DNA of 64,000 nucleotides from Parasaccharibacter apium (GCF_002592045.1 NZ_MEJG01000001.1:248001-312000); one strand, 5' to 3'; shown: positions 1 to 8,961, numbered from the stretch's first letter. Notes: generated by a model not told the origin, from the letters alone. A program made the numbers and translations.

Positions 1-858
1 CGCTGCCAGACTATGCGTCCCTAACCGCCCTGCATTTAATGTAGTGATTTGAAAGAGCAAAAGCTCTGCCGTGGCGGTCACCATCATCGGCAAACCAAGG
101 TGCAAAAGCTCCTTAATAAGCGACAGACGCACCTTCATAGGCTTCAATAACGCCCGTAAATTGGCTTTACGCAGGCATAGCCCCAACAAAACAAGGCTCG
201 CCCCCCACCCTGTGAGCATGGTGGCATGGGCCGAGCCGAACAGCCCATAAGCCGGTAAACCAAACCAACCATGAATTAGAGCCGCATTCAGCACCCCATT
301 ACACACGGCCATAATCGGCATTGTCCATAATAAGAGCGATTCTGCCCCCAAGGACGGCAAGGCCACGCGGCATAACCCTAACAGAACGAGATTCGGCAAT
401 AGGGCATAGAGCAATACATCAATAAACCGCCCCCCTTGCGTGACGACAAGGTCGGGCTCTCCCATCCATGTGAAAATCGGGCTGGAGCATAATAAAATCA
501 ACAAACACGGTATAAAGGCCAGCAAGGCGACCATAACCCCAGCACTGATGATGCTGCGTTTATCATGCCCTCCATGATGGCCATGCTCCACCCCACCACG
601 CGCATGGGAGAGCAGCACGCCGACTCCACCCAACACCGCTTGGAAGGAAATCATGGTCGTAAAAAAGAAATTGTTGGAAATCCCACCAATGGCAACCGCA
701 TCGACCCCTAAACTCCCGAGAAGGATCGTATCAGTCACCCCCATGGCCATCTCTGCCAACTGAGCGAGGGCAAGAGGCAAACTAACCTGAATGAGAGTGC
801 GGATATGCGCGGACATCCCTACTCTAGGGTGTTTTATGTGGATTTTTGATGCAGACAT
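1..858 (-). CDS. MATE family efflux transporter, C-terminus cut by window edge
   Basis: Membrane exporter of the MATE family, which moves organic cations or drugs out of the cell in exchange for Na+ or H+. Translating the minus strand from the ATG at 858 gives an open frame of about 286 residues up to base 1. It has repeated hydrophobic segments and typical MATE text near the N-terminus (ALAQLAEMAMGVTDTILLGS), followed by a second-half-like start (LIKELLHLGLPMMVTATAELL). About 160 residues are expected to be missing beyond the edge. A second in-frame ATG at 816 is an alternative start. A His-rich cytoplasmic loop (GHHGGH) lies around residue 105. The gene diverges from cysS across about 90 bp. 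The family is secure; the substrate cannot be read from sequence. Confidence 0.85.
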   Translation of the reverse strand, partial: MSASKIHIKHPRVGMSAHIRTLIQVSLPLALAQLAEMAMGVTDTILLGSLGVDAVAIGGISNNFFFTTMISFQAVLGGVGVLLSHARGGVEHGHHGGHDKRSIISAGVMVALLAFIPCLLILLCSSPIFTWMGEPDLVVTQGGRFIDVLLYALLPNLVLLGLCRVALPSLGAESLLLWTMPIMAVCNGVLNAALIHGWFGLPAYGLFGSAHATMLTGWGASLVLLGLCLRKANLRALLKPMKVRLSLIKELLHLGLPMMVTATAELLLFQITTLNAGRLGTHSLAA

Positions 859-951
859 ACCATTCTCTTAACGCATATAACCCAAGACGCAACTGTGAAA
901 GTCGTAATTCCCCTGTTGCACCAGACGCATCTCTGTCGCATTGAACAGATT

Positions 952-2340
952 ATGACTACGAAGCAGAGCCACATCACCGTGCCCCCCGCCTTGTTCAGCC
1001 TAAAGCTGCATGACAGCCACCGCCGTGAGACTGTCCCCTTTATCCCCGAAGACCCGGCGCATATCCGCCTCTATTTTTGTGGGCCAACGGTTTATGACCG
1101 CGTCCATCTGGGCAATCTGCGCTCTATGCTTAGTGCAGATATTATGGTGCGCCTGCTTCATGCTCTTTATGAGCGCGTCACTTACGTCCGCAACATTACT
1201 GATATTGATGATAAAATCATTCAACGTGCCACGGAGAATGGGGAGGACATCACCCACCTTACCGAACGCACAACAAAGGACTTCCACCAAGACCTTACTG
1301 CACTAAATATCCTACCCCCCACTATTGAGCCGCGTGCTACGCATCATATCCCTGACATGCTGGCGATGATTGAGCGTCTCATCACCCAAGGCCACGCTTA
1401 TGAAGCTGACGGGCATGTGTTGTTTGATGTTACCTCCTTCCCCAGTTACGGCGCGCTCTCTGGTCGGTCGCTAGAGGATATGCAGGCCGGAGCGCGTGTG
1501 GAGGTTGCCGATTATAAACGCCATCCCGGTGATTTTGTCCTCTGGAAGCCTTCCAACGCAACAGAACCCGGCTGGGATAGCCCCTATGGGCGCGGGCGGC
1601 CTGGTTGGCATATTGAATGTTCCGCCATGGCAGAACGCTATCTAGGGGAGAGTTTTGATATTCATGGCGGGGGCAATGACCTCCTATTCCCTCATCATGA
1701 AAATGAGCGTGCCCAATCGCTTTGCTGCCATCCTCATAGCCATTTCGCCCGCCATTGGCTCCATACGGGGATGCTGCTCTCTGGTGGGGAGAAGATGTCC
1801 AAATCGCTGGGCAATTTCCATACAATCCATGAGGTGTTAGAGCGCGCACCCGCAGAGGCCCTCCGCCTGCTTTTCCTTGGGGCGCATTATCGCTCTACTC
1901 TGGACTTCACCTGGGAGAAGCTGGAGGAAGCACGCCATATTATGGACCGCTTCTACCGTGCTTTGGAGAAAACCCCCGCCACGAAAGACGATTCACGCCC
2001 TGTTGATGTCCTTAATGCGTTATGTGACGACCTCAATACACCACAGGCACTCAGTATTCTGCATCGTTATGCTGATGCGGCGTTAGAGGGCCAACAAGAG
2101 GCCGCTAATCAGCTCCTCGCAGGGGGGCAGCTTTTGGGCCTCTTTACCATGAGCCCGACTGAATGGTTCCAAGGGGGAACAGAGCTAGACCCTGCTACGA
2201 TTGATGCCCTTATTGAAAAACGCCTCGCAGCGCGTAAGGTGCGCGATTTTGCCCTTGCCGACCAGATACGCAATGACCTCGCCGCCCAAGGGATTCTGCT
2301 CGAAGATGGCCCTAACGGCACCACTTGGCGCAAAGGATAA
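952..2340 (+). CDS. cysS: Cysteine--tRNA ligase
   Basis: Class I aminoacyl-tRNA synthetase charging tRNA-Cys. From the ATG at 952 it is 462 residues, normal for the family. Visible motifs are the zinc-ligand Cys in FCGPTVYD (about residue 43), the HIGH-type motif HLGN (52-55), the zinc site in WHIECSAMA and LLFPHHENE, and the KMSKS loop (GGEKMSKSLGN, near residue 283). The C-terminal helical domain ends with the usual region after the RKVRDFALADQIR segment. An in-frame GTG at 895 would add 19 residues that do not resemble the family, so the ATG at 952 is preferred, although no strong Shine-Dalgarno sequence precedes it. trmJ starts 6 bases after its stop, so they are probably co-transcribed. 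Confidence 0.95.
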   Translation: MTTKQSHITVPPALFSLKLHDSHRRETVPFIPEDPAHIRLYFCGPTVYDRVHLGNLRSMLSADIMVRLLHALYERVTYVRNITDIDDKIIQRATENGEDITHLTERTTKDFHQDLTALNILPPTIEPRATHHIPDMLAMIERLITQGHAYEADGHVLFDVTSFPSYGALSGRSLEDMQAGARVEVADYKRHPGDFVLWKPSNATEPGWDSPYGRGRPGWHIECSAMAERYLGESFDIHGGGNDLLFPHHENERAQSLCCHPHSHFARHWLHTGMLLSGGEKMSKSLGNFHTIHEVLERAPAEALRLLFLGAHYRSTLDFTWEKLEEARHIMDRFYRALEKTPATKDDSRPVDVLNALCDDLNTPQALSILHRYADAALEGQQEAANQLLAGGQLLGLFTMSPTEWFQGGTELDPATIDALIEKRLAARKVRDFALADQIRNDLAAQGILLEDGPNGTTWRKG

Positions 2341-2346
2341 ACAACA

Positions 2347-3132
2347 ATGACAGGCCGTAATGGTGGGGCAGACCTCGCCCCACCCGCTCTATTCGACCCC
2401 GTTGTCATCCTTGTGCGCCCGCAATTAGCGGAGAATATCGGCACCACAGCGCGCGCTATGGCTAATGGGGGGTTATTTCACCTCCGCCTTGTTGCCCCGC
2501 GTGATGGCTGGCCCCAAGCACGCGCATGGTACGCGTCCTCTGGGGCTGACCGCATCCTAGAAGCTGCAACTGTTTTTGATACAGTCGATGACGCGATTGC
2601 AGACCTTCACCGTGTTTTTGCCACCTGTCCACGGCCTCGCCACGTCATTAAACCGGTAATGACAGCCCGTGGAGCAGCAGCTGAGTTACGCGCTATCAGT
2701 TCCCGCCACCTTAAAGCGGGCATCCTTTTTGGGCCAGAGCGCGCAGGGTTGGATAATGAGGATATGGCCCGTGCCGATACGCTCATCCGTTACCCGCTGA
2801 ATCCGCGCTTTATGTCGCTTAATCTGGCTCAAGCGGTCTTAGTCATGGCTTATGAGTGGTATCTTACAGAAGATACCGTACCTGAGCGTTATTTTATGAC
2901 GAATGAAACACATGTCGCCACAAAGGGGGAGGTTGAGACCTTTATGACCCACCTCATCCGCGACCTTGACGAATGTGGCTTCCTCCATCATGAACAAAAG
3001 CGGCCCGGTATGGTCCGCAATCTTCGTCATCTCTTTGCCCGTGGCGAAGTGACTGAGCAAGAGTTACGGACCCTCCATGGGGTCGTCAGTGAACTCTCCC
3101 GCGCGCGTAAAGCCCGCCACTTGAAAAAGTAA
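2347..3132 (+). CDS. trmJ: tRNA (cytidine/uridine-2'-O)-methyltransferase, TrmJ-like
   Basis: SPOUT-family RNA methyltransferase that uses S-adenosylmethionine to methylate the 2'-O of a nucleotide in the tRNA anticodon loop (TrmJ acts at position 32). It is 261 residues. The SPOUT knot motifs are clear: an N-terminal VRPQLAENIGTTARAMANGG segment, FGPERAGLDNEDMA in the middle, and the cofactor-binding loop YPLNPRFMSLNLAQAV. The C-terminal helical extension (HHEQKRPGMVRNLRHLF) matches TrmJ rather than the shorter TrmL. It sits directly behind cysS and 10 bases before the KirBac gene. The methylated nucleotide is inferred from the family. Confidence 0.85.
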   Translation: MTGRNGGADLAPPALFDPVVILVRPQLAENIGTTARAMANGGLFHLRLVAPRDGWPQARAWYASSGADRILEAATVFDTVDDAIADLHRVFATCPRPRHVIKPVMTARGAAAELRAISSRHLKAGILFGPERAGLDNEDMARADTLIRYPLNPRFMSLNLAQAVLVMAYEWYLTEDTVPERYFMTNETHVATKGEVETFMTHLIRDLDECGFLHHEQKRPGMVRNLRHLFARGEVTEQELRTLHGVVSELSRARKARHLKK

Positions 3133-3142
3133 CGCTCTCTTT

Positions 3143-4174
3143 ATGTTCTTCCAAAGCCCGCATGACCTCCTCCTACGTTATAAACAAAAGCGGCAACAAC
3201 AACGCCCTCCGGCACAAAGTAGTTTTCTCTCGCAAGATAATATCTTTAACATCCCTGTAAAAAGGCGTACGGGGGTACGTCTCTTAGGGGACCTATATCA
3301 TATCAGCCTAAGCATAGGTTGGACTGCCTTTTTTGCCGCCGCCACGGGGGCTTATTTCTTCATCAATCTCCTCTTTAGCCTTTGCTTTTTTTGCCTACCC
3401 CATGGGGTTAGCAACGTCCAAAAGAACGATTTTTGGGCAGATTTCTTCTTTAGTGTGCAAACGCTCTCAACTGTGGGTTATGGTTATCTCTACCCGCAAG
3501 GTTATCTGGCCAATGCCATTGCCTCTATAGAAGTATTCGTTGGCGTGGTGTTTACCGCCATCATCACCGGCTTGGTCTATGCACGCTTCTCCCGCCCCCG
3601 TGCAGCCGTCCTCTTTAGCCGCGTGGCCACACTTTCCCAGCGGGGCGAGCATATGTGCCTCAATTTCCGTGTTGGTAATTTGCGGCGCACCCCCCTCATC
3701 AATGTAGAGCTTGAAGCAATTATCGCCCGCACACAAAAAGACGATACAGGCCGGGAGACCCTCCAGCTAGACACATTGCCATTAACCCATGGCCATATTC
3801 CGCTGCTCCCTGTTAGTCTCTCCTTCACCCATACCGTTACGGAAGAAAGCCCGATTTATGAGCGGGATAAAGAGGCTCTGCTGCAACAACAAGCGGTCAT
3901 CCTGCTCACCCTCACCGCAACGGACCCCGTATCCGCACAAAGTGTATTTTCATACCGCATGTATAAAGCCGATGACCTTCTCCCAAAGTCACGCTTTGTT
4001 AGTCTGCTCCAGCCAAATAATGATGGGGTCTTAGAGGTCGACTTCAGCCTCTTTCACTCGACCATCCCTGATGGCACAAGCGATACAAACAACGCACCTT
4101 CCCCACAAGAGCCGGTGGAGGCCCAGCAGCACCCAGAAGATGCTCCTACTCCTCCCTCCGAGCCGCAGGGATAA
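3143..4174 (+). CDS. KirBac-type inward-rectifier potassium channel
   Basis: Inner-membrane K+ channel of the prokaryotic inward rectifier family, 343 residues. In order: a cytoplasmic N-terminus with the slide-helix region (about 30-55), TM1 (58-84), pore helix (98-108), selectivity filter TVGYG (110-114), TM2 (123-146) ending in the family's RFSRPRA linker, then the immunoglobulin-like cytoplasmic domain to about residue 290. A Pro/Glu-rich tail of about 45 residues follows. In characterised KirBacs the filter is followed by Asp or Glu (GYGD/GYGE); here it is Tyr (GYGYLYP). It follows trmJ by 10 bp and ends one base before the stop of convergent gltX, inside a palindrome. Family is confident; its role in pH or osmotic balance is inference. 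Confidence 0.9.
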   Translation: MFFQSPHDLLLRYKQKRQQQRPPAQSSFLSQDNIFNIPVKRRTGVRLLGDLYHISLSIGWTAFFAAATGAYFFINLLFSLCFFCLPHGVSNVQKNDFWADFFFSVQTLSTVGYGYLYPQGYLANAIASIEVFVGVVFTAIITGLVYARFSRPRAAVLFSRVATLSQRGEHMCLNFRVGNLRRTPLINVELEAIIARTQKDDTGRETLQLDTLPLTHGHIPLLPVSLSFTHTVTEESPIYERDKEALLQQQAVILLTLTATDPVSAQSVFSYRMYKADDLLPKSRFVSLLQPNNDGVLEVDFSLFHSTIPDGTSDTNNAPSPQEPVEAQQHPEDAPTPPSEPQG

Positions 4175-4185
4175 ATTATCCCTGC
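4165..4185. repeat. 21-bp palindrome holding both convergent stop codons
   Basis: Ten-base arms (GCAGGGATAA and its reverse complement) flank a single central A. The + strand stop TAA of the KirBac gene is 4172-4174 and the minus-strand stop TAA of gltX is 4176-4178, so both genes end with the identical codons CAG GGA TAA (Gln-Gly-stop). A hairpin could protect both mRNA 3' ends. There is no T-run on either side, so it is not a typical intrinsic terminator. Confidence 0.7.
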
Positions 4186-5510
4186 ACCGCGTCCTCTAAG
4201 CGTTGCAGCACACGCCCGCGGCCCATAAGCGGTAAAAGCGCGGCAAGCTCTGGCCCAGCATCCTCACCTGTTAGAGCCAAACGTAAGGGCAGGAAGAGCT
4301 TCTTGCCTTTACGGCCTGTCTCAGCCTTTATGAGGTCGATCCAGCGTTTCCACACTGTTTCATCCCACGGCTCTGCGGGTAAAAGCTGTGCTGCTTGGCG
4401 GAGGAACGCGCCATCTTCAGGCTGCGAGGGTGCGACAATATCCCCCTGCACCACAGCCCACCAATGTGCAATCTCTACCGCAAGGTCGATATTCCCACGG
4501 ATGGCCAACCAGAATGCCTCATCAGCCCCCTCTGGCAAACGTGGCCGGATTTCCTCATACGACATGCTATGCAACACGCGCCGGTTCAACCCCAAAAGCT
4601 GTGGAACATCAAACCGTGCGGCAGAGCGTGATACATGGCTAATATCATAGCCTTGAATAATCTCCGCCATATCTGCCACTTGCGGGTCGTCCGAACTTCC
4701 CAACCGGGCAAGATAAGCCACTAAGGCCCGTGGCTCTATCCCATCATGCCGCAAGGTGGAGAGAGACAAACCGCCTAAACGTTTGGAGAGCTTACCGCCA
4801 TCCTGCCCCAAAAGCAGCGGCAGATGCCCAAAGGTGAAATGCCCTGCTTTGGTGCCGATAGCCTCGGCAATATCCAACTGCACACCCGTATTGGTCACAT
4901 GGTCTTCCCCACGCAGAATATGGGTGATGCCCATATCCACATCATCAATAACAGAAGCCAATGTATAAAGGATGCTCCCATCCGCACGGACCAATACCGG
5001 GTCGGACACGGCACTTAACTTTACATGGCACTCCCCCATCACAAGGTCTTGCCATGTCCGCGTTGTCCCGCTGAGCTTAAACCGCCAATAAGGCACCTTG
5101 CCATTTGCCTCGGCGCGAGCGCGTTGCTCCTCTGTCATCCGCAGCATCGCACGGTCATAAAGCGGGGGCTTCCCCTCTCGCAGACGTTGCTCGCGCTTAT
5201 ATTTCAGCTCTAGTTCACTCTCAAAACAAGGATATAACCGCCCATCAGCTTTAAGCTGAGCAATGACTTCCTCATAACGGGCTAAACGCTCAGACTGCCG
5301 AGCATATTCGTCCCAGTCTAACCCAAGCCATGTGAGGTCCCGGCCAATCCCCTCCTCATACGCTTTGCTGCCGCGTTGTGTATCTGTATCATCCATCCGC
5401 AGCAAAAAGCGGCCCCCATGCCGCCGCGCGAACAGCCAATTCGCTACGGCAAGACGTGCATTACCAACATGGAGCTGCCCTGTGGGCGAAGGAGCAAAGC
5501 GTACTTTCAT
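4176..5510 (-). CDS. gltX: Glutamate--tRNA ligase
   Basis: Class I synthetase charging tRNA-Glu (and, in many alphaproteobacteria, also tRNA-Gln before amidation). The start is set at the ATG at 5510, where the family's VRFAPSPTG begins; an upstream ATG at 5534 would add eight unconserved residues. The 444-residue product has HVGN (14-17) for HIGH and GGKLSKR for KMSKS. The C-terminal anticodon-binding helical domain is present (GRKGKKLFLPLRLALTG), which rules out the short GluQ tRNA-modifying paralogue. Acetobacteraceae often carry two gltX copies and this sequence alone does not say which one this is. It is the last gene of the aroG-pncB-acidic protein-gltX run and converges on the KirBac gene. 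Confidence 0.92.
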   Translation of the reverse strand: MKVRFAPSPTGQLHVGNARLAVANWLFARRHGGRFLLRMDDTDTQRGSKAYEEGIGRDLTWLGLDWDEYARQSERLARYEEVIAQLKADGRLYPCFESELELKYKREQRLREGKPPLYDRAMLRMTEEQRARAEANGKVPYWRFKLSGTTRTWQDLVMGECHVKLSAVSDPVLVRADGSILYTLASVIDDVDMGITHILRGEDHVTNTGVQLDIAEAIGTKAGHFTFGHLPLLLGQDGGKLSKRLGGLSLSTLRHDGIEPRALVAYLARLGSSDDPQVADMAEIIQGYDISHVSRSAARFDVPQLLGLNRRVLHSMSYEEIRPRLPEGADEAFWLAIRGNIDLAVEIAHWWAVVQGDIVAPSQPEDGAFLRQAAQLLPAEPWDETVWKRWIDLIKAETGRKGKKLFLPLRLALTGEDAGPELAALLPLMGRGRVLQRLEDAVQG

Positions 5511-5564
5511 AATCATTCCGTCTTTTGGTCTCATAAATCTAAAAACTAAGGGGCGGCGTTAGGG

Positions 5565-6116
5565 TTAGGATTCAGCCTGCTTGCGGCGGATGATTTCCGT
5601 CACAAAGGCCTCGTCATCATCCTCATCAGCAAGGTCATCATGCGCAGTGTCCGAAAAACCCTCAAGAGCGGCTTCATCAACAAGGCGGCGCGGGTCTAAG
5701 GCACGCCAATCACGCTCCATCGGTGTGGCAGGGCTGGAGACAAAATCATCCAGCTCCGTGCTGGCCTTCCATCCATCTTCACCAGCATCCACAACCTCAG
5801 CATTCTCCCCAAAGGCGAACCAACTTTCCAGCACATCGCGCTCTGCAGCCCCGGGGATACGGCACCGCTCTATACTATCGCGCACATAAGCACGCGCAAA
5901 AGCATTAGCATGGGCGAGGTCTAAAAAACCTTTGACCTCCTCCACCACGTCATCATCACCCGCACTCGCCCCGGATTGGTCGAGGATACGCACCACCCAG
6001 CCAGTCTCCCCCGGCTTGGCAGTGGCGGCTTGCTCTGGCTCCTCCCCTTCGCTCACTTCCCCGCGAATACCAGTGATGAAAGCGCGCTGCGCCTCTTTAT
6101 CAGCCTCATCCATCAT
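5565..6116 (-). CDS. Acidic hypothetical protein
   Basis: No recognised family. 183 residues, strongly acidic (many Asp and Glu, including DLADEDDDEAF near the C-terminus), with no signal peptide or membrane segment, so probably cytoplasmic. The start ATG overlaps the pncB stop by four bases (ATGA), which points to translational coupling with nicotinate phosphoribosyltransferase; gltX follows about 55 bases downstream. A central block (WVVRILDQSGAS ... DLAHANAFARAYVRDSIERCR) looks like a small alpha/beta fold with a helix. The overlap and clean reading frame support a real gene; the function is unknown. Confidence 0.75.
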   Translation of the reverse strand: MMDEADKEAQRAFITGIRGEVSEGEEPEQAATAKPGETGWVVRILDQSGASAGDDDVVEEVKGFLDLAHANAFARAYVRDSIERCRIPGAAERDVLESWFAFGENAEVVDAGEDGWKASTELDDFVSSPATPMERDWRALDPRRLVDEAALEGFSDTAHDDLADEDDDEAFVTEIIRRKQAES

Positions 6117-7291
6117 TTGGCTCTCTCCTGAAGTTTCTGCAAAAGGAACTCACGGCCAATCTTCACCCGTGGCACCTCATCATAAGCAACAATATCCGCC
6201 GTTGCATAAGTCTCCGACCAGCGATCAGGCAGAAAAGACCCAGTGCCCACAATATCAATCGGGGCAGACGCATCATGCATGGCTGTGCATTTAGCAATGC
6301 CAAAGCCAGAGGAGACAATAATCTTTACCTTTGTGAAGCCTGCCTCATCCAACGCTTCACGCATCCGCCATATCGCTGCGGCAGAGACCCCCGTCCCCAC
6401 CAAATAACGCAGCTCTTTCTCCGAGCGATAACGCCGAATCGTACCCGGCGTGTGACGCTCCAACACTTCATAAGAGCGTTGCGGGTCTAACCCTTCTAAA
6501 AACCGCCCGCCATGCGTATCTAGCCGCACACTCACATTCCCCGCTGCTGCACGCTCTGGGAAGCGGCGGCAGACAGCCAGCGCATCGCTCACCTCTTGGC
6601 CAAAATAATCAACTAGAACGGTTAAACCTTCATCGGGGAAGCGTTCCACATACATTTCTGCGGCCCGCAAGGTAGAGCCTGCATAGCCAATAAAGGCATG
6701 TGGCATCGTCCCTAGCCCACGCTCCTGCCCAAAAAAGCGTGCCGTATCGTGATTCGCATTGCCGATAAAGCCAACAGCCCCTTCCTTCTGCGCGGCGCGA
6801 GAGCCCACAGCGGCGGCATAAGCCATAAGCTCTTGCATCTCCGCCCCCGCGCAATGGCGTGCATCCATCGCGAGGAAGGGCACTTTGGGTAAGGCCAAAG
6901 CCATTTGATACGCGTTATGTGCCGCAACACAAGCCGCCCCTGTTTTTTGGAGCAACAATGTCTCTAACGGCGCAAGGGCCTCCAACGAGCCTGTAAGGTA
7001 AAAGAGCGGGTCACCCGCCCCAACCCATGTCCCCTCTGGATGGACCTCTGTAATCTCCACCGCAAAACCTTGATGCTGGGCAACATTCTCTACCCAGCGC
7101 AGAGCCAAGCCATAAGCCGCCACAACCGGGCGACGGATAAAGACGGCATAGGTTACTCGACTATCCCCAAACTGGCGGACAATATCGCGCATTCTTAAAA
7201 AATACGCATCCGTCCGCCCCTCAATCTGGGCCGTCTCCAACTCTTGCCGCGGGGTTTTTGCCTGTTTGAGGGCCTGATTCCAACCGCTCAC
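6113..7291 (-). CDS. pncB: Nicotinate phosphoribosyltransferase
   Basis: Salvage enzyme joining nicotinate and PRPP to form nicotinate mononucleotide for NAD synthesis. The 392-residue product has family features: an N-terminal region with the YFLRMRDIVRQFGDS segment, DARHCAGAEMQELMAYAAA in the centre, the VDYFGQEVSDAL stretch, and a C-terminal phosphate-binding segment IIVSSGFG followed by DIVGTGSF. The start is GTG at 7291, preceded by AAAGGAG at good spacing (5 bases). It lies 54 bp downstream of aroG with a weak terminator-like hairpin between, and overlaps the acidic protein gene by 4 bp. Confidence 0.9.
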   Translation of the reverse strand: MSGWNQALKQAKTPRQELETAQIEGRTDAYFLRMRDIVRQFGDSRVTYAVFIRRPVVAAYGLALRWVENVAQHQGFAVEITEVHPEGTWVGAGDPLFYLTGSLEALAPLETLLLQKTGAACVAAHNAYQMALALPKVPFLAMDARHCAGAEMQELMAYAAAVGSRAAQKEGAVGFIGNANHDTARFFGQERGLGTMPHAFIGYAGSTLRAAEMYVERFPDEGLTVLVDYFGQEVSDALAVCRRFPERAAAGNVSVRLDTHGGRFLEGLDPQRSYEVLERHTPGTIRRYRSEKELRYLVGTGVSAAAIWRMREALDEAGFTKVKIIVSSGFGIAKCTAMHDASAPIDIVGTGSFLPDRWSETYATADIVAYDEVPRVKIGREFLLQKLQERAK

Positions 7292-7302
7292 ACGACCACT
7301 CC

Positions 7303-7337
7303 TTTATAAAGAGCCCGCCAGCACGCGATGGGCTGGC
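7303..7337 (-). terminator. Possible weak intrinsic terminator after aroG
   Basis: On the minus strand GCCAGC (7337-7332) can pair with GCTGGC (7322-7317) around a nine-base loop, followed by GGGCTCTTTAT. The stem is only six pairs and the U-tract is interrupted, so it may cut rather than end transcription from aroG into pncB. Confidence 0.35.
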
Positions 7338-7345
7338 CGTTCTGC

Positions 7346-8722
7346 TCACCCTTTTGCAAAGATACGCGCCATCCGCTCGGAGAGCTGGAAGGCAATCTCC
7401 AAAGATTGCTCCGCATTCAACCGTGGGTCACAGAATGTTTTATAGCATGTTGGCAAGTCAGCATCGGTCAAACCGCGCGGGCCGCCGGTGCATTCTGTCA
7501 CGTTATAGCCTGTCATCTCCAGATGAATCCCGCCAGGGATACGCCCTGCTTGCTCAAACACATCCATAAAGCCGGTAATCTCCCCCAATACATGCTCAAA
7601 CGCACGCGTTTTATACTTATTGGAGGATGTCGTGGTGTTACCATGCATCGGGTCGCACACCCATGTCACACGGCGGCCTGTTTGGGAAACAGCCTCCAAT
7701 AAAGGCGGCAGAAGCTCCCGCACCTTTTGATGCCCCATACGGGAAATCAAGGTAATGCGACCGGCCTCATCCTCTGGGTTGAGAATATCTAAGAGTTTTT
7801 TCAAATCCTCCACTGTGGTGGTCGGCCCGACCTTGATCCCAATCGGGTTATCCACCCCACGGAGGAACTCCACATGCGCGCCATCAGGCTGGCGCGTGCG
7901 ATCCCCAATCCAAAGGAAATGAGCCGAGAGGCCATAATGCCGCCCGGTCGTCTCATCAATACGTGTCAAAGCTTGCTCATAAGGCAGCAGCAATGCCTCA
8001 TGAGAGGTAAAGAACTCCACCTCATCATATTGAGGGGCATTATCATCCACACCACAGGCTTTCATAAAAGCAAGGCTGCCTTCAATCTGGCTGGCAAGCT
8101 GCGCGTAACGCTCCCCTTGGGGGGATTGCTGCACATAATCCAACATCCAACGATGCACATCATGCAGATTAGCAAAGCCGCCATGGGAGAAAGCCCGCAA
8201 TAGATTCAACACACCAGCGGCTTGAAAATACCCCATCTCCATACGGGCTGGGTCTGCTTTACGCGCTTCAGCGGTGAAGTCAGGACTATTGACGTTATCC
8301 CCGCGATAGCATGGCAGCTCCACCCCATTGCGTGTCTCGATGTCAGAGGAGCGCGGCTTCGCATATTGCCCGGCCATGCGTCCGATTTTCACCACAGGCA
8401 CTTTGGCTGAAAAAGTCAGCACGGCAGCCATTTGCAGCAGAACGCGGAACGTATCGCGAATAATATCGCCGGTGAACTCCCCAAAACTCTCCGCACATGG
8501 GCCGCCTTGCAAGACAAAGGCCTCCCCGCGTGAAGCCGCTGCTAACCGCGCTTTGAGCCTGCGCGCCTCCTCCCCAAAAACGAGTGGTGGATAGCGATGC
8601 AACCGCGCCTCAACCTCGGCAAGAGCGTTCTGGTCCTCATAATGCGGGGCTTGGCGGATGGGCCGCGTGCGCCAACTCTCGGGAGACCATGAAGCTTTGC
8701 TCTGCCTATCTGACTGCTGCAT
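7346..8722 (-). CDS. aroG: 3-deoxy-7-phosphoheptulonate synthase, class II
   Basis: First step of the shikimate pathway: phosphoenolpyruvate plus erythrose 4-phosphate gives DAHP. The 458-residue length and motifs fit the class II (plant/AroAII) family: WSPESWR near the N-terminus, FVLQGGPCAESF (Cys metal ligand, about residue 77), GRMAGQYAKPRSS, and WVCDPMHGNT, with the late GGIHLEMTGYNVTECTGG block. AGGAGAG precedes the ATG at 8722 by about five bases. Downstream pncB and gltX are on the same strand. No leader peptide or attenuator was seen in the 180 bases upstream. Confidence 0.93.
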   Translation of the reverse strand: MQQSDRQSKASWSPESWRTRPIRQAPHYEDQNALAEVEARLHRYPPLVFGEEARRLKARLAAASRGEAFVLQGGPCAESFGEFTGDIIRDTFRVLLQMAAVLTFSAKVPVVKIGRMAGQYAKPRSSDIETRNGVELPCYRGDNVNSPDFTAEARKADPARMEMGYFQAAGVLNLLRAFSHGGFANLHDVHRWMLDYVQQSPQGERYAQLASQIEGSLAFMKACGVDDNAPQYDEVEFFTSHEALLLPYEQALTRIDETTGRHYGLSAHFLWIGDRTRQPDGAHVEFLRGVDNPIGIKVGPTTTVEDLKKLLDILNPEDEAGRITLISRMGHQKVRELLPPLLEAVSQTGRRVTWVCDPMHGNTTTSSNKYKTRAFEHVLGEITGFMDVFEQAGRIPGGIHLEMTGYNVTECTGGPRGLTDADLPTCYKTFCDPRLNAEQSLEIAFQLSERMARIFAKG

Positions 8723-8899
8723 CTTACTCTCCTACAACATGGGGAACGGGGCGAATTTACCACACCCCAATGGTATGTTTATGCTGTTAGCACCCTATTT
8801 TATGGCCGAAATATTGTGCAAATGGTAGAGTTTGCAACAAATTAATCATCCTCACGCTCACGCATCTATCATCTTTCTCTCTGAAAAAACTTGATTATT

Positions 8900-8928
8900 A
8901 CGCCCCATATAGCGAGTATAACGCCCCA
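8900..8928 (+). promoter_or_regulatory. Direct repeat ACGCCCCA x2 in the aroG / secreted-protein intergenic region
   Basis: The octamer ACGCCCCA occurs at 8900-8907 and 8921-8928, start points 21 bases apart (about two helical turns), with TATA-like sequence between (AGTATAAC at 8915-8922). This layout suits binding of a tandem regulator near the promoter of the gene starting at 8962. No regulator can be named. Confidence 0.25.
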
Positions 8929-8961
8929 GAAGTAGCTTTACTACGCAGGACGTAATCACAT

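Noticed and set aside
8723-8961. Aromatic amino-acid attenuator upstream of the class II DAHP synthase
   Set aside because: No leader ORF rich in Trp, Phe or Tyr and no terminator hairpin in the leader.
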